DNA from: Bacteroidetes bacterium MedPE-SWsnd-G1
Lineage (GTDB): Bacteria > Bacteroidota > Bacteroidia > Flavobacteriales > Flavobacteriaceae
Assembly: GCA_001874265.1 (NCBI GenBank)
Contig: MPDD01000020.1
Span: 1 to 47,497, forward strand
Length of the DNA stretch: 47,497 bases
Reading direction: 5' to 3'
The translations under genes were made by a program, and so were the position numbers. Shown piece after piece: positions 15,118-25,700 of the stretch (position 1 is its first letter; each line of letters starts with the position of its first letter). The notes below the pieces were generated by a model, which did no database searches, was not told the origin of the DNA, and saw only the letters and a list, made by a program, of their open reading frames with translations.

Positions 15118-16808
15118 TGAGCGACGATAAGAAGATTATATTTTCAATGACAAGGGTAAACAAAACATACCCTGGAGCAAATAAACAAGTATTAAAGAAT
15201 ATTCATTTAAGTTTCTTTTACGGAGCCAAGATTGGTATTTTAGGTCTTAATGGTTCGGGTAAATCTACTTTAATGAAAATTATTGCTGGTATTGAAAAGA
15301 ATTACCAAGGAGATGTTACTTTTTCTCAAGGATATACTGTAGGATATTTATCACAAGAACCGGAATTAGATGATTCTAAAACGGTGATGGATATTGTAAA
15401 AGAAGGAGCATCGGAAACAGTTGCTGTTCTTGAAGAATACAATAAAATTAACGACATGTTTGGTCTGGAAGAAGTGTATTCTGATCCAGAAAAAATGGAA
15501 AAGTTAATGAACCAACAGGCAGAATTACAAGATAAGATTGATGCTTTAGATGCTTGGGAATTAGATACAAAATTGGAAATAGCCATGGATGCGTTAAGAA
15601 CACCAACTGGAGATACACCAATTAAAAACTTGTCAGGTGGTGAGCGTAGAAGGGTAGCACTATGTAGATTGTTATTACAACAACCAGATGTATTGTTGCT
15701 AGATGAACCTACCAACCATTTAGATGCGGAATCTGTACATTGGTTAGAGCACCATTTATCACAATATAAAGGAACTGTAATTGCTGTTACACACGATAGA
15801 TATTTCTTAGACAACGTTGCTGGCTGGATATTGGAATTGGATAGGGGAGAAGGAATTCCTTGGAAAGGAAATTATTCTTCTTGGTTAGATCAAAAATCAA
15901 AGCGTTTGGCTCAAGAGGAGAAAACGGCTTCAAAACGTCAGAAAACCTTAGAACGAGAATTAGAATGGGTAAGACAAGGAGCAAAAGGACGACAGTCTAA
16001 ATCAAAGGCACGTTTGGCAAATTATGATAAATTAATGAGCCAAGATCAAAAGCAGGTGGAAGAAAAGTTGGAAATTTATATTCCTAATGGGCCAAGACTT
16101 GGAACGAACGTTATTGATGCAACACATGTATCAAAAGCCTTTGGTGATAAATTGCTTTATGAGGACTTGAATTTTAATTTACCTCCAAATGGTATTGTAG
16201 GAATTATAGGACCGAATGGTGCTGGTAAAACCACAATTTTTAGAATGATTATGGATGAGCAACAGCCAGATAAAGGAGACTTTAAAGTTGGAGGCACCGC
16301 TAAGGTGGCTTATGTTGATCAATCACATTCTAATATTGACCCTGACAAATCTATTTGGGAAAATTTTTCAGACGGACAAGATTTGGTAATGATGGGTGGT
16401 AAAATGGTAAATTCACGTGCGTATTTAAGCCGATTTAATTTTGCAGGTTCAGAACAAAACAAAAAGGTAAGTACATTATCAGGTGGAGAACGAAACAGGT
16501 TGCATTTGGCAATGACGTTAAAAGAAGAAGGTAACGTATTGTTGCTTGATGAGCCTACGAATGATTTAGATGTGAATACTTTACGAGCACTGGAAGAAGG
16601 TCTAGAGAACTTTGCTGGATGTGCTGTGGTTATTAGTCACGATAGATGGTTTTTAGATCGTATTTGTACACACATTTTAGCATTTGAAGGAGATTCTCAG
16701 GTATATTATTTTGAAGGGTCTTTTTCTGAGTATGAAGAGAATAAAAAGAAACGTTTAGGTGGCGATTTAATGCCAAAACGTATTAAATATAAAAAGCTAA
16801 TTAGATAA
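15117..16808 (+). CDS. ettA: ABC-F protein EttA, energy-dependent translational throttle
   Basis: 563-residue soluble ATPase with two ABC domains and no membrane part. First domain: GLNGSGKST (Walker A), LSGGERRRVALC (signature), LLLDEPTNHLD (Walker B). An arm insertion (about 90-145) and a basic inter-domain linker KRQKTLERELEWVRQGAKGRQSK lie where EttA contacts the ribosome. Second domain: GPNGAGKTT, LSGGERNRLHLA, LLLDEPTNDLD. The C-terminus GGDLMPKRIKYKKL is characteristic of EttA. It binds the ribosomal E site and gates early translation according to ATP/ADP level. Translationally coupled to the small membrane protein and 6 bases before the MOSC gene. Confidence 0.92.
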   Translation: MSDDKKIIFSMTRVNKTYPGANKQVLKNIHLSFFYGAKIGILGLNGSGKSTLMKIIAGIEKNYQGDVTFSQGYTVGYLSQEPELDDSKTVMDIVKEGASETVAVLEEYNKINDMFGLEEVYSDPEKMEKLMNQQAELQDKIDALDAWELDTKLEIAMDALRTPTGDTPIKNLSGGERRRVALCRLLLQQPDVLLLDEPTNHLDAESVHWLEHHLSQYKGTVIAVTHDRYFLDNVAGWILELDRGEGIPWKGNYSSWLDQKSKRLAQEEKTASKRQKTLERELEWVRQGAKGRQSKSKARLANYDKLMSQDQKQVEEKLEIYIPNGPRLGTNVIDATHVSKAFGDKLLYEDLNFNLPPNGIVGIIGPNGAGKTTIFRMIMDEQQPDKGDFKVGGTAKVAYVDQSHSNIDPDKSIWENFSDGQDLVMMGGKMVNSRAYLSRFNFAGSEQNKKVSTLSGGERNRLHLAMTLKEEGNVLLLDEPTNDLDVNTLRALEEGLENFAGCAVVISHDRWFLDRICTHILAFEGDSQVYYFEGSFSEYEENKKKRLGGDLMPKRIKYKKLIR

Positions 16809-16814
16809 TTATTT

Positions 16815-17363
16815 ATGAAGCATTTAAATTCTGAGCAACTAACTGAAGGTCTAGAAAATATTTTACAGTCTCCAAAAGATGATGGAGGATTAGAAATGAT
16901 TGTTCGAAGACCCAAAGAGAATGAACGCGAAGTATTAGATGTTGGTCAATTAGACCTAGTATTAGGATTAGTAGGTGATAATTGGAAAACAAGGGGGAGT
17001 TCAAGAACCGATGATGGTTTTGGGCACCCTCTTATGCAATTAAACCTTATGAATTCACGAACAATTGAATTATTAGCGCAATCAAAAGAAAGATGGCCGT
17101 TAGCAGGTGATCAGTTTTTTGTTGACTTTGATTTAAGTGAAGAGAACATTCCACCTGGTACACAAATGCAAATTGGTACCGCAATTATTGAAAGAACAGA
17201 AATCCCACATTTAGGTTGTAAAAAATTTGTAGAAAGGTTTGGAATGGATGGCATGAAATTTGTAAATTCGAAACAAGGAAAGTTGTTAAACCTAAGAGGA
17301 GTAAATGCGAAGGTAATCACTCCTGGTTTAGTAAAGACTAACGACCGAATTAAGAAACTATAG
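16815..17363 (+). CDS. MOSC-domain protein
   Basis: 182-residue MOSC-domain protein. ILQSPKDDGGLEMIVRRP begins the beta-barrel; IPPGTQMQIGTAIIERTEIPHLGCKKF contains the conserved cysteine after a His, which in this family carries sulfur or binds the molybdenum cofactor. Stand-alone MOSC proteins are thought to work in sulfur transfer or molybdenum-dependent reactions; no molybdenum gene is in the window to refine this. Follows ettA by 6 bases. Confidence 0.75.
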   Translation: MKHLNSEQLTEGLENILQSPKDDGGLEMIVRRPKENEREVLDVGQLDLVLGLVGDNWKTRGSSRTDDGFGHPLMQLNLMNSRTIELLAQSKERWPLAGDQFFVDFDLSEENIPPGTQMQIGTAIIERTEIPHLGCKKFVERFGMDGMKFVNSKQGKLLNLRGVNAKVITPGLVKTNDRIKKL

Positions 17364-17409
17364 GTTTTTCCCCAAAGACGACTATTGTTAACTTAGTTTT
17401 ATAGTAAGA

Positions 17410-17586
17410 ATGAAAAGAAACGATGCACTTGTCACTGCTCAATTTTTATTGACTTTATTAGGAATAGGTATACTACTTATTGCAATTTTTATCGAAGAAA
17501 AATTTAGTTTTATTCCAGTTTTAAATGGGGTTTCTCTCTTTATTATTTCCTGGACTTTATCATTTCTTAAGCGAAAACAGCGTTAG
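17410..17586 (+). CDS. Small two-helix membrane protein (58 aa), unrecognised
   Basis: A 58-residue frame beginning MKRNDALVTAQF and ending SFLKRKQR. Two hydrophobic helices (about 8-27 and 34-51) are joined by an EEKF turn, with basic residues at both ends, so both termini are probably cytosolic. It lies 46 bases after the MOSC gene, same strand, and its TAG overlaps the convergent wbqC stop by four bases (TTAG). I do not recognise it. Codon content and hydropathy look like a real gene; the lack of relatives known to me keeps confidence moderate. Confidence 0.6.
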   Translation: MKRNDALVTAQFLLTLLGIGILLIAIFIEEKFSFIPVLNGVSLFIISWTLSFLKRKQR

Positions 17587-18185
17587 TTTTTTAAATAACT
17601 TATTGCATTAGGCCCTTCCATAAAAATGAGGTCCAATATACTTAAGTTTGGTATAAAACCATATTTATCATCGAAGACCTGGGTGTATGGTTTAAATTCA
17701 AACGAAGACTTAAATTTTGGCGTAGCTAAAATTCGAGAATCTTTCATAATTGGCTCCTTCAGGTACTCTGTTGTTTTGGAAAATGAAATATCTTCTAGTA
17801 GTGCATCTAATATAAATTCGTGGGTCTTTATATTTAAATCTTGAAGAAAATTATGTTTTGTTTCAAAAATAGGCATAATGTCATCCTCGTAAAACTCATA
17901 ATATGGAGATGATCTATAAGCAGCTTGTAGTGTTTTAAGTTGTCGTTTCTGCCAAGCATATTCGTTGTCCACTTTTGTATCTTTGGTTTTCTGCTTGATC
18001 ATCGAATCATGAGTTCGAATAATAGGAACATTCATTTGTAATTTGCCAAGCGAAGCATAGATGTAACAACGATTTCTATAAGTTTGTTTTTGAAAATTAT
18101 CTTCTACTTCAAAAACAATGGCATCGTTTTGAAGAATGGCCATATACTGTGAAATTGGTGCAAAATATGTAGGAAGAAATAACAC
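17583..18185 (-). CDS. WbqC-family protein
   Basis: 200 residues. The N-terminus LPTYFAPISQYMAILQND and the QKQTYRNRCYI segment match the WbqC family (PF08889), found in O-antigen loci and elsewhere. Function not established; proposed links are to sugar-nucleotide modification. Last gene of the parA operon, starting 3 bases after lepB; convergent with the small membrane protein by a four-base stop overlap. Confidence 0.8.
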   Translation of the reverse strand: MLFLPTYFAPISQYMAILQNDAIVFEVEDNFQKQTYRNRCYIYASLGKLQMNVPIIRTHDSMIKQKTKDTKVDNEYAWQKRQLKTLQAAYRSSPYYEFYEDDIMPIFETKHNFLQDLNIKTHEFILDALLEDISFSKTTEYLKEPIMKDSRILATPKFKSSFEFKPYTQVFDDKYGFIPNLSILDLIFMEGPNAISYLKN

Positions 18186-18188
18186 AGG

Positions 18189-19742
18189 TTACGCTTTTTT
18201 CTTTTTTATGAAGTTGCTGTAAAATAACCAAATTGCCAAGCCGCCTAAGAAAAAGTAAAAGTAAGAGCGTGGTTTTCCTTCACCATGCACGGTAGTAAAC
18301 AAACGATCCCATCTAATTTTATTTTTAATGCCATCGCCATTGGTTTCCCAACTCATCCAAATAAAGACGGGTTTTCCGACAACGTGATCAAATGGAACAT
18401 ACCCCCAAAAACGAGCATCTAAAGAACTTTGTCTGTTATCACCCATCATCCAATAATAATCTTGTTTAAAGGTATAATTGGTAACACGTTCTCCATTTAT
18501 AAATACTTCATCTCCATTAAAAGTTACATTTTCGTGATGTTCATATTCTTCAATTAAATGTTTATAAAACGGAATTGATTTGTGGTCTAACACAACAGTT
18601 TCTCCTTTTTTTGGAATGTAAATAGGTCCAAAATTATCTTGGGTCCAAGGGTACTGAGAGTCATGAGGAAATACTCTTTTATCGAAATTCCCTGCTGGTT
18701 CTAACAATTTTGTAATACTCTTTAATGCCGGATTTTTACGCACTAAAGCCGCTTCTTCGTCAGTTACGTTTAATACAAGGTTTCCTGCTCTATTTCTTCC
18801 GTATTCTCTTACATTGTATCGAACTTCTACACTCCTTTTACTAAGGTTTTGACCTTCATTTAATATAACCTCATGATAAAATTGAGGGTTTGCTCTATCG
18901 GGCATAATTGAACGCTCCCCATTAATGTAAATATCGCCATCTATTATTTGCAAGGAGTCTCCAGCAATAGCAACACATCTTTTTACATAATTTGTTTTTT
19001 TATCAATAGGTTTGTAAGTGAATTTTCCAGATCGGTCATTCCACATCCATTTTAAAGAATCTGCAGGCCAATTAAACACGACAATTTCATTTCGCTTTAT
19101 TTTCTGAAGACCTGGTAATCGCATGTAGGGTAATTGCACTTGCTTGTTGTAAGACCCTTTATCTGTTAAAGGAATGGAATCATGAACCATAGGAAGTGCT
19201 AAAGGAGTCATTGGAATCCTTGCTCCGTAATGAAATTTACTTACAAATAGATAATCTCCAATTAATAAAGATTTTTCTAATGATGAGGTAGGTATGGTAT
19301 AAGGTCGCATAAAATAAGTATGCACCAAGGTTGCAGCAATTATGGCAAAGGCAATAGAACTCACCCATTCTCCCAAACTACTTTGTGGTTGCAAACTGCG
19401 TTCCTCCTTGTATTTAACATCGGTTGCATAATTGACATAATAAATATAAATCCCCAATGTCAGTAATACAACAGCGGTGTCTATTCGAGAGTTTTTTCCA
19501 AAACTTCGAATAGTTTCAATCCATAAAATTGGAAACATTAATAAGTTTACAATTGGAATAAATAGTAAAATAACCCACCATTTAGGTCGGTTAATTATTT
19601 TCATTAAAATAACAGCGTTATAAACTGGAATTGCCGCCTCCCAAGATTTTCTTCCTGCCTTAATGTATAACTTCCATGTTCCAGCGAAATGTATTACTTG
19701 AAGTGCTGTAAAAAACAACAACCATAATTGAATTAATGTCAT
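18189..19742 (-). CDS. lepB: Signal peptidase I with N-terminal DUF5684-type membrane region
   Basis: 517 residues, long for the family. Residues 1-105 hold several membrane helices of a DUF5684-like region. The S26 peptidase begins near 125: PTSSLEKSLLIGDY with nucleophile S154, NYVKRCVAIAGDSL with general base K254, and the late box GDNRQSSLDARFWGYVP. A final membrane helix precedes the KKKKA tail. It cleaves Sec and Tat signal peptides at the inner membrane. Two long insertions within the catalytic part (about 185-245 and 280-400) are usual in Bacteroidota. It follows dapB by 17 bases and precedes wbqC by 3. Confidence 0.92.
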   Translation of the reverse strand: MTLIQLWLLFFTALQVIHFAGTWKLYIKAGRKSWEAAIPVYNAVILMKIINRPKWWVILLFIPIVNLLMFPILWIETIRSFGKNSRIDTAVVLLTLGIYIYYVNYATDVKYKEERSLQPQSSLGEWVSSIAFAIIAATLVHTYFMRPYTIPTSSLEKSLLIGDYLFVSKFHYGARIPMTPLALPMVHDSIPLTDKGSYNKQVQLPYMRLPGLQKIKRNEIVVFNWPADSLKWMWNDRSGKFTYKPIDKKTNYVKRCVAIAGDSLQIIDGDIYINGERSIMPDRANPQFYHEVILNEGQNLSKRSVEVRYNVREYGRNRAGNLVLNVTDEEAALVRKNPALKSITKLLEPAGNFDKRVFPHDSQYPWTQDNFGPIYIPKKGETVVLDHKSIPFYKHLIEEYEHHENVTFNGDEVFINGERVTNYTFKQDYYWMMGDNRQSSLDARFWGYVPFDHVVGKPVFIWMSWETNGDGIKNKIRWDRLFTTVHGEGKPRSYFYFFLGGLAIWLFYSNFIKKKKA

Positions 19743-19759
19743 AATTTTATTTTAAAAAT

Positions 19760-20461
19760 TTATAGTCCTAATACATCTTTCATTGTAAAGACTCCTTCTT
19801 TATTGACCAACCATTCAGCAGCAACAACAGCTCCTAAAGCAAAACCTTGTCTGTTATGTGCAGTATGTTTAATGTCTATCGTGTCAATACTAGATGTATA
19901 AGAAACGGAATGTGTTCCTGGTACATCAGGAACTCGTTTCACAACTATAGGTATTTCGTTTTCTTTATTTGTTACATCTAAAGCCCAATTACTTTTAGAA
20001 GTGTTTTTTATAATTCCTTCTGCTAAGGTTATAGCAGTACCACTTGGGGCATCTAATTTTTTAGTATGATGAATTTCTTCCATAGTGATACTATAATCAG
20101 CAAGATTTGTCATCATTTTGGCTAACTGTTCGTTCAATTCGAAGAAAATATTTACCCCTAAACTAAAATTTGTAGCCGAAATAAATCCACCATTGTTTGA
20201 ATTACATATTTCTACGGCTTCTTCGTATTTATCTAGCCAACCGGTTGTTCCAGAAACCACAGGAACTCCATTTTTAAAGCAATTGGTAATGTTTTCGAAG
20301 GCAGAATTAGGAATGCTAAAATCAATCGCAATATCCGCATGCGAAATGTCAAATTCTTTTGAATCAACATCAATTTTTAAAACAATTTCATGCCCTCTTT
20401 CTAAAGCAATTTTTTCGATTGCTTTACCCATACGTCCGTATCCTATCAATGCTATTTTCAT
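19760..20461 (-). CDS. dapB: 4-Hydroxy-tetrahydrodipicolinate reductase DapB
   Basis: 233-residue NAD(P)H-dependent reductase of the diaminopimelate/lysine pathway. MKIALIGYGRMGKAIE is the dinucleotide loop, VVSGTTGW and ATNFSLGVNIFFEL line the cofactor site, and the signature EIHHTKKLDAPSGTA contains the catalytic His-His-Lys. Length and motifs match the family. It supplies meso-DAP for peptidoglycan; its neighbours are signal peptidase and DUF5683 in the par operon. Confidence 0.95.
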   Translation of the reverse strand: MKIALIGYGRMGKAIEKIALERGHEIVLKIDVDSKEFDISHADIAIDFSIPNSAFENITNCFKNGVPVVSGTTGWLDKYEEAVEICNSNNGGFISATNFSLGVNIFFELNEQLAKMMTNLADYSITMEEIHHTKKLDAPSGTAITLAEGIIKNTSKSNWALDVTNKENEIPIVVKRVPDVPGTHSVSYTSSIDTIDIKHTAHNRQGFALGAVVAAEWLVNKEGVFTMKDVLGL

Positions 20462-20474
20462 GAAATGATGTGTT

Positions 20475-21050
20475 TTAAAAATTGTAAGATAATGCTATTC
20501 CACCTACCAGTTTATTGGTGATGGGATCTATTGTTATATTAGGATTAAAAGAGATGTCGTCTATGGTGTTCATCTGCATTAAATGGGCATTAACACTGGC
20601 CTCAACTATTTGTAGACCATAAATTCCAATGGTAATTAATAAGGATAAATCTCTACTCTCTTTAAATTGAGTTTGGGCACGCATCAATGCATCTCGACTT
20701 AAGAAAGAATTTCCATTCTCTCCATCGAATTCATGAGGTTTCCCATTCTCATTTAATTTAAAAGCTTCTCTATATCTGTTGTATTGATCGTTATTTTCGA
20801 TGTAAAAATAAATGGATGTTCCCAATGCAGCGTATACTATGGGTACTTTCCAATATTTTTTATTGTATACCTGACCGAGTCCCGGTAACACAGCGGAATA
20901 GAAGGCCGCCCTAGAGGGCGCTAATGGATCAATACTCTCTTCGTCTACAATTTGTATCGATTCACTGATAATTAATTCATCTTCTTGTGCTACAACTAAT
21001 TGAACACAAAAAAAACAAAAAAAAGAAAAAATATATGTTGGTTTCAACAC
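20475..21050 (-). CDS. DUF5683 membrane protein
   Basis: 191 residues with a signal peptide (1-21, ending VVAQ), an acidic stretch, then AFYSAVLPGLGQVYNKKYWKVPIVYAALGTSIYFYI, the DUF5683 hallmark with helices. Family is conserved in Bacteroidota next to parB and dapB; function unknown. The ATG of this gene overlaps the parB stop by one base, so it is coupled to parB. Confidence 0.85.
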   Translation of the reverse strand: MLKPTYIFSFFCFFCVQLVVAQEDELIISESIQIVDEESIDPLAPSRAAFYSAVLPGLGQVYNKKYWKVPIVYAALGTSIYFYIENNDQYNRYREAFKLNENGKPHEFDGENGNSFLSRDALMRAQTQFKESRDLSLLITIGIYGLQIVEASVNAHLMQMNTIDDISFNPNITIDPITNKLVGGIALSYNF

Positions 21051-21943
21051 TATTGTAGCAACTTTTTAATTCTATTAAAATCTTCTTCAGAATGAAATGG
21101 AATCACAATTTTCCCTTTGTCTTTACCAGAGACTTTAATGTCTATTTTGTGACCAAAATATTCGCTAATTTCTTTGATGCTTTTTTTGATAAATTTTGGT
21201 AATTCAGGCTTCTCATTTAAATTTTCTGTTATAATTCCTTCTTTATGGTTTTTAACAAGAACTTCAGTTTGCCTAACTGAAAGTTTTTGTTTTAGAATTT
21301 TCTCATATACAGATAGTTGGTCATCTTGATTTTCAATATTAATCAAAGCCCGTCCATGCCCCATAGAAATAAACCCATCTCGCATTCCTGTTTGGATGAT
21401 AGGGTCTAATTTTAAAAGCCTTAAATAATTGGTAACAGTTGATCTTTTTTTACCAACGCGCTGACTCATTTTGTCTTGAGTTAAGTTTAATTCGTCAATC
21501 ATTCGTTGATAAGACATAGCAATTTCTATTGGATCTAAATCTTTTCTCTGAATATTCTCAACCAGCGCCATTTCCAACATTTCTTGGTCATTTGCCAATC
21601 TAATATATGCTGGGATGGTTTTATTGCCTATAAGCTTTGAAGCCCTAAACCTTCGCTCACCCGAAACTAATTGAAATGTATTTCCTTCAAGTTTACGAAC
21701 TGTAATAGGCTGAATGACACCTAATTCTTTAATGGAACTGGCTAATTCGTTTAATGCTTCTTCATTAAAGTAACTTCTTGGCTGAAAAGGGTTTACGTTA
21801 ATAGAGGTGATATCGAGTTCAACAATACTACCTACTAATTTGTCTGCGTCAATATCGCTAGCAGAATTGATGTTTGAATTATTGTCCTTTAACAACGCCG
21901 AAAGCCCTCTTCCTAACGCCTGTTTCTTTGTTGCTTTTGCCAT
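21050..21943 (-). CDS. parB: Chromosome-partition protein ParB
   Basis: 297 residues. LGRGLSALL starts the protein; ITSINVNPFQPRSYFNEEALNELASSIKELG leads into the CTP-binding ParB/Srx fold with SGERRFRASK (the GERRxRA motif). LTQDKMSQRVGKKRSTVTNYLRLLKL is the helix-turn-helix that reads parS. A lysine-rich C-terminal region dimerises. It starts 2 bases after parA. I found no clear parS (TGTTNCACGTGNAACA-like) sequence in the window by eye. Confidence 0.95.
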   Translation of the reverse strand: MAKATKKQALGRGLSALLKDNNSNINSASDIDADKLVGSIVELDITSINVNPFQPRSYFNEEALNELASSIKELGVIQPITVRKLEGNTFQLVSGERRFRASKLIGNKTIPAYIRLANDQEMLEMALVENIQRKDLDPIEIAMSYQRMIDELNLTQDKMSQRVGKKRSTVTNYLRLLKLDPIIQTGMRDGFISMGHGRALINIENQDDQLSVYEKILKQKLSVRQTEVLVKNHKEGIITENLNEKPELPKFIKKSIKEISEYFGHKIDIKVSGKDKGKIVIPFHSEEDFNRIKKLLQ

Positions 21944-21945
21944 GT

Positions 21946-22710
21946 TTATTTATTCCTTTTTAGGATTTCGTTTGCTAAATTAATATAATTTTCTGCTCCT
22001 CTACTTGTGGCATCATATTTAATAATACTTTCACCATAACTTGGTGCTTCACTCAGACGAACATTTCGTTGAATGATGGTTTTAAAAACCATGTTGTCAA
22101 AATGTTTTTTGACTTCATCTACTACTTGGTTAGATAATCTTAACCTTGAATCATACATGGTAAGCAGCAGGCCTTCAATATCAAGAGCCTTATTGTGAAT
22201 TTTTTGAACTCCTTTTATCGTATTTAGTAATTTACCCAAACCTTCCAAAGCAAAATATTCACATTGTATAGGAATAATAACAGCATCGGCAGCAACAAGA
22301 GAATTTAAAGTAATCAATCCTAAAGAAGGAGCGCAATCGATGAGGATATAATCATACTCTTCTTTAATATCTTTCAATGCCTTTTTTAGCATGTATTCTC
22401 TTTCCTCCTTATCTACCAATTCAATTTCAATTGCCACCAAATCTATATGTGCAGGTATAATGTCTACATTGGGCGAGTTGGTTTTAACAATTGCTTCTTT
22501 GACAGAAATGGTATGCTCTAATAATTGATAGGTTCCCGCTGTAATTTCCTCAATGTCTATACCTAATCCAGAACTTGCATTTGCTTGTGGATCTGCATCT
22601 ATAAGCAGAATCTTTTGCTCCAAAACACCTAAAGATGCAGCAAGATTAACGGATGTTGTAGTTTTTCCAACACCACCTTTTTGATTAGCAATTGCGATTA
22701 TTTTTCCCAT
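21946..22710 (-). CDS. parA: Chromosome-partition ATPase ParA (Soj)
   Basis: 254 residues, deviant Walker ATPase: KGGVGKTTTSVNLAASL with the signature lysine, LLIDADPQANASSGLG, and DYILIDCAPSLGLITLNSL. Short N-terminus without a helix-turn-helix, so chromosomal Soj type. With ParB and parS it moves replicated origins apart. First gene of a six-gene minus-strand operon. Upstream a TTGTA-AAAA-TACAA inverted repeat (22732-22745) covers a weak -7 TATTTTTA. Confidence 0.95.
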   Translation of the reverse strand: MGKIIAIANQKGGVGKTTTSVNLAASLGVLEQKILLIDADPQANASSGLGIDIEEITAGTYQLLEHTISVKEAIVKTNSPNVDIIPAHIDLVAIEIELVDKEEREYMLKKALKDIKEEYDYILIDCAPSLGLITLNSLVAADAVIIPIQCEYFALEGLGKLLNTIKGVQKIHNKALDIEGLLLTMYDSRLRLSNQVVDEVKKHFDNMVFKTIIQRNVRLSEAPSYGESIIKYDATSRGAENYINLANEILKRNK

Positions 22711-22785
22711 AAATATTGTTGAGGTTATTGGTTGTAAAAATACAATTATTTATGAGTTGGGAAAATAGAACTTGTTATATTTAAC

Positions 22786-25700
22786 TTAACGCCTTATTAA
22801 ACTGAAGTTTCCTTTTCGGTTTCTAGATTGACCATTGTTATCGATTAATTCTACAGAGAACCAATAATCGTCCGATGGGAGCTCCGTTCCGTTGTAAAAA
22901 CCATCCCAACCTTCTCCTAAAGGGTCCACTTTTGCTAATATCTTTCCAAATCTATCATATATATATATTAATGAAGAAGGATAAAAATCTCGACTTACAC
23001 CCAAGATCGTCCAAGTATCATTATATCCGTCGTCATTAGGAGTGAAAAATTTAGGAAATCCAATAACGGATACTTCTAACATGGCCAAACCACAGCCATT
23101 TTTATCACGGACATATATAGTATGTAACCCTGGTGCAACATTTTCAAATAAAGAATCATCTTGATAAGGACCAAATTCATCATCTAAAGCAAATTCATAA
23201 TCGCCCAAACCTAAATTGTTGTTTTCATCATTTATGGTGATTGTATTATTCGATGAATCATCTGTTATAGTAACATCATCGTGGTCTAAAATTGCAATAT
23301 CCGATTCTATCACTGTTACCGTTTGTGGAAAGGATTCACAATTCAATCCAGAAGTGGCAATAACTGTATATATGCCACCTTCAGAAACTTCAACTGTCGC
23401 CTCTGTACTTATGATTTGGTTATTCTCATCAGTCCATTCATAGGTGTAAACATCCTTAGGATTAAAAGCTTCTAATGTTATTGGAGGTAAATTTAAACAA
23501 ACAACAGCTTCTGGGATTACTTCAAATTCTGGGCGGTCGTAAACAATCAGGTTCAAATATGGCCCCACACCAAAGCAAGCACCATTATCATTACTCTCAA
23601 CACGTACATATAAGGTTTGGTTAAAAGGAGTTTCACTCATGTAATCACTTTGAGAAACAATTTCATTCTGTTCTAATTGTGCATCGTTTTGGTTTCTGTA
23701 ATAATGCACAGAAAGGTTTTGCCCTGAAGGGAATTGAGCAATCATATCAGATGAAGCTTGAGTAAGGTCAAATAAATGAAGTCCATCTATGGTGTCATCA
23801 TTATCACAAGTTTCTAAAGTATAACTATAACCAGCTGGGAAGGAAGTTGTTGAAACTTCTAAAGACACTGTACTTACTCTGTGACAGCCATCAATGGTTT
23901 CTACCCTAGCATAAACAGTTGACGCCGTTGAATTGTTAAATGGAGATGTATTTACCGCATTTGAGCCCGTATCGGCATCTGTCATATTTAAATGATACGT
24001 TACCGTAACATTGGTTGCTCCATTAGTGATATAATCATTCGCTTCTTCTAAATTGTAATCTGTAAATCCGTCTGGGTTTCCGTCTTCATCACAATTTTTA
24101 AATATCATTGTAGGTTGAATTACAGGTAATTCAAAGACTTCAATTCTAAATGAAGTGTCCGAATAACAAGAGCTTTCTAAATTGTTTGTCATACGCACAT
24201 ATATAGTTTGTCCATCAACTACTGAATTTTGAAAATTAACTGGATCTAAAATTTCACTCGTAGGGTCATAGCTAGAACCAGTAAAATAGGATAAACTAAA
24301 CTCCGAGGCAACTTGTCCATTCAGTATCTCGGTTGTTCTTTCAGTTAAATCAAATATAATAAGGCCATCGGTGTCCGATCCTACCGAAGTATTATCGCAT
24401 TCGGCAATAGGAATAATCGACGCAGCATCTAGAGGAAATGCAGAATTATAGACCTCTAATCCAAATGAAGTAGTATCATAACAACTAGGGTGTAGAGTAT
24501 TCTCTACACGCGCATAAATCGTAGCAAATCCACTTTCAAATGGGCTTGTAATCGGGTTTAAATTCAAATCAGCATCATTTTGAGACACGTGATAGGTAAT
24601 AGTCATTCCGGGCTCTGTATTTATGAGCCCATTTTGTGATGTTAAATCAAACGCCATCGTACCATTATTATCATCATCGCATAAAATCATATTTGATGGC
24701 TGAATCGGAATTGGAGTTGTGAAAATTTCCAATTCAAATTGTGTGTCCGTAAAACAAGTAGGCTCAATTATATTTGTAGATCTAACATAAATCGTTTGAC
24801 CACCAACTACATCATTTTGGAATGCTGTAGGGTCAGAAATAGAAACGCTATAAGCTGCATCCTTAAAATATGTTAATGGAAAATCTGAGATGTTTTGACC
24901 ATTTGATATTAATGGTTGATATTCTGTTAAATCTGTAATGTTAATGCCGTCATCAAGTGTTCCGTAAGATAAATTATCACAATTCTGCATTGGTGGGATA
25001 CTACTTGCGTCTAAAGGCAAGGCAGATTGATAAATAGTGATATCAAAACTAGTTGTATCAAAGCAATTGTTATTGTTTAAATTCTGAATTCGTGCAAAAA
25101 TTGTAATATTTGGTGAATCAAACGGAACCGGAAGTTCATTAATGTTAGCGTCCGCATCTGCTTGAGAGCTAAAATATTTTACCTCAAAAATCGATGGGTC
25201 TTGCCCATTTAAAACTACAGACGAATACATCGTATCAAAATCAAATGAATAAGTTCCAGAATAGGCTGGGTCACAAACAATTTGAGTTGTTACGGGATAT
25301 GCGGTAGGAGGTTCATTAACAGATTGTATACTAAAGTTTCCATTTCTAAAACTGGTTCTACCACAGGCATCTACGGACGTGACTTCCAAATTGTAATCGC
25401 CTATATCGGTTAACTGAATATTTGTTAAGACTAAGTCTTCAGTCGTGGATACAACATTCCCATTGAATGTCCATTCATATGTTGCAGTACCCGACAAAGG
25501 TTCCGGACTTATGATTAAATCATCTCCCAAACATAAATCTACCAATTGACCATTTAGAACTATAGAGTTACCACTTCCGTCGTCTCCCGTAATTTCTATG
25601 GGAGAAAAAATTGAAGATAAAAAAGGAGGCAAACCTTGGGTAGCCATTCCTGAACCTAAATCGATAACATCTTGCTGATAGTCGCAACCTGTTCCTAATT

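Noticed and set aside
21050..22710. parS site near parAB
   Set aside because: No TGTTNCACGTGNAACA-like sequence found by eye in or around the operon.
22732..22745. TTGTA-AAAA-TACAA inverted repeat before parA as an operator
   Set aside because: Only 5-bp AT-rich arms in an AT-rich gap; too weak to call a site on its own.
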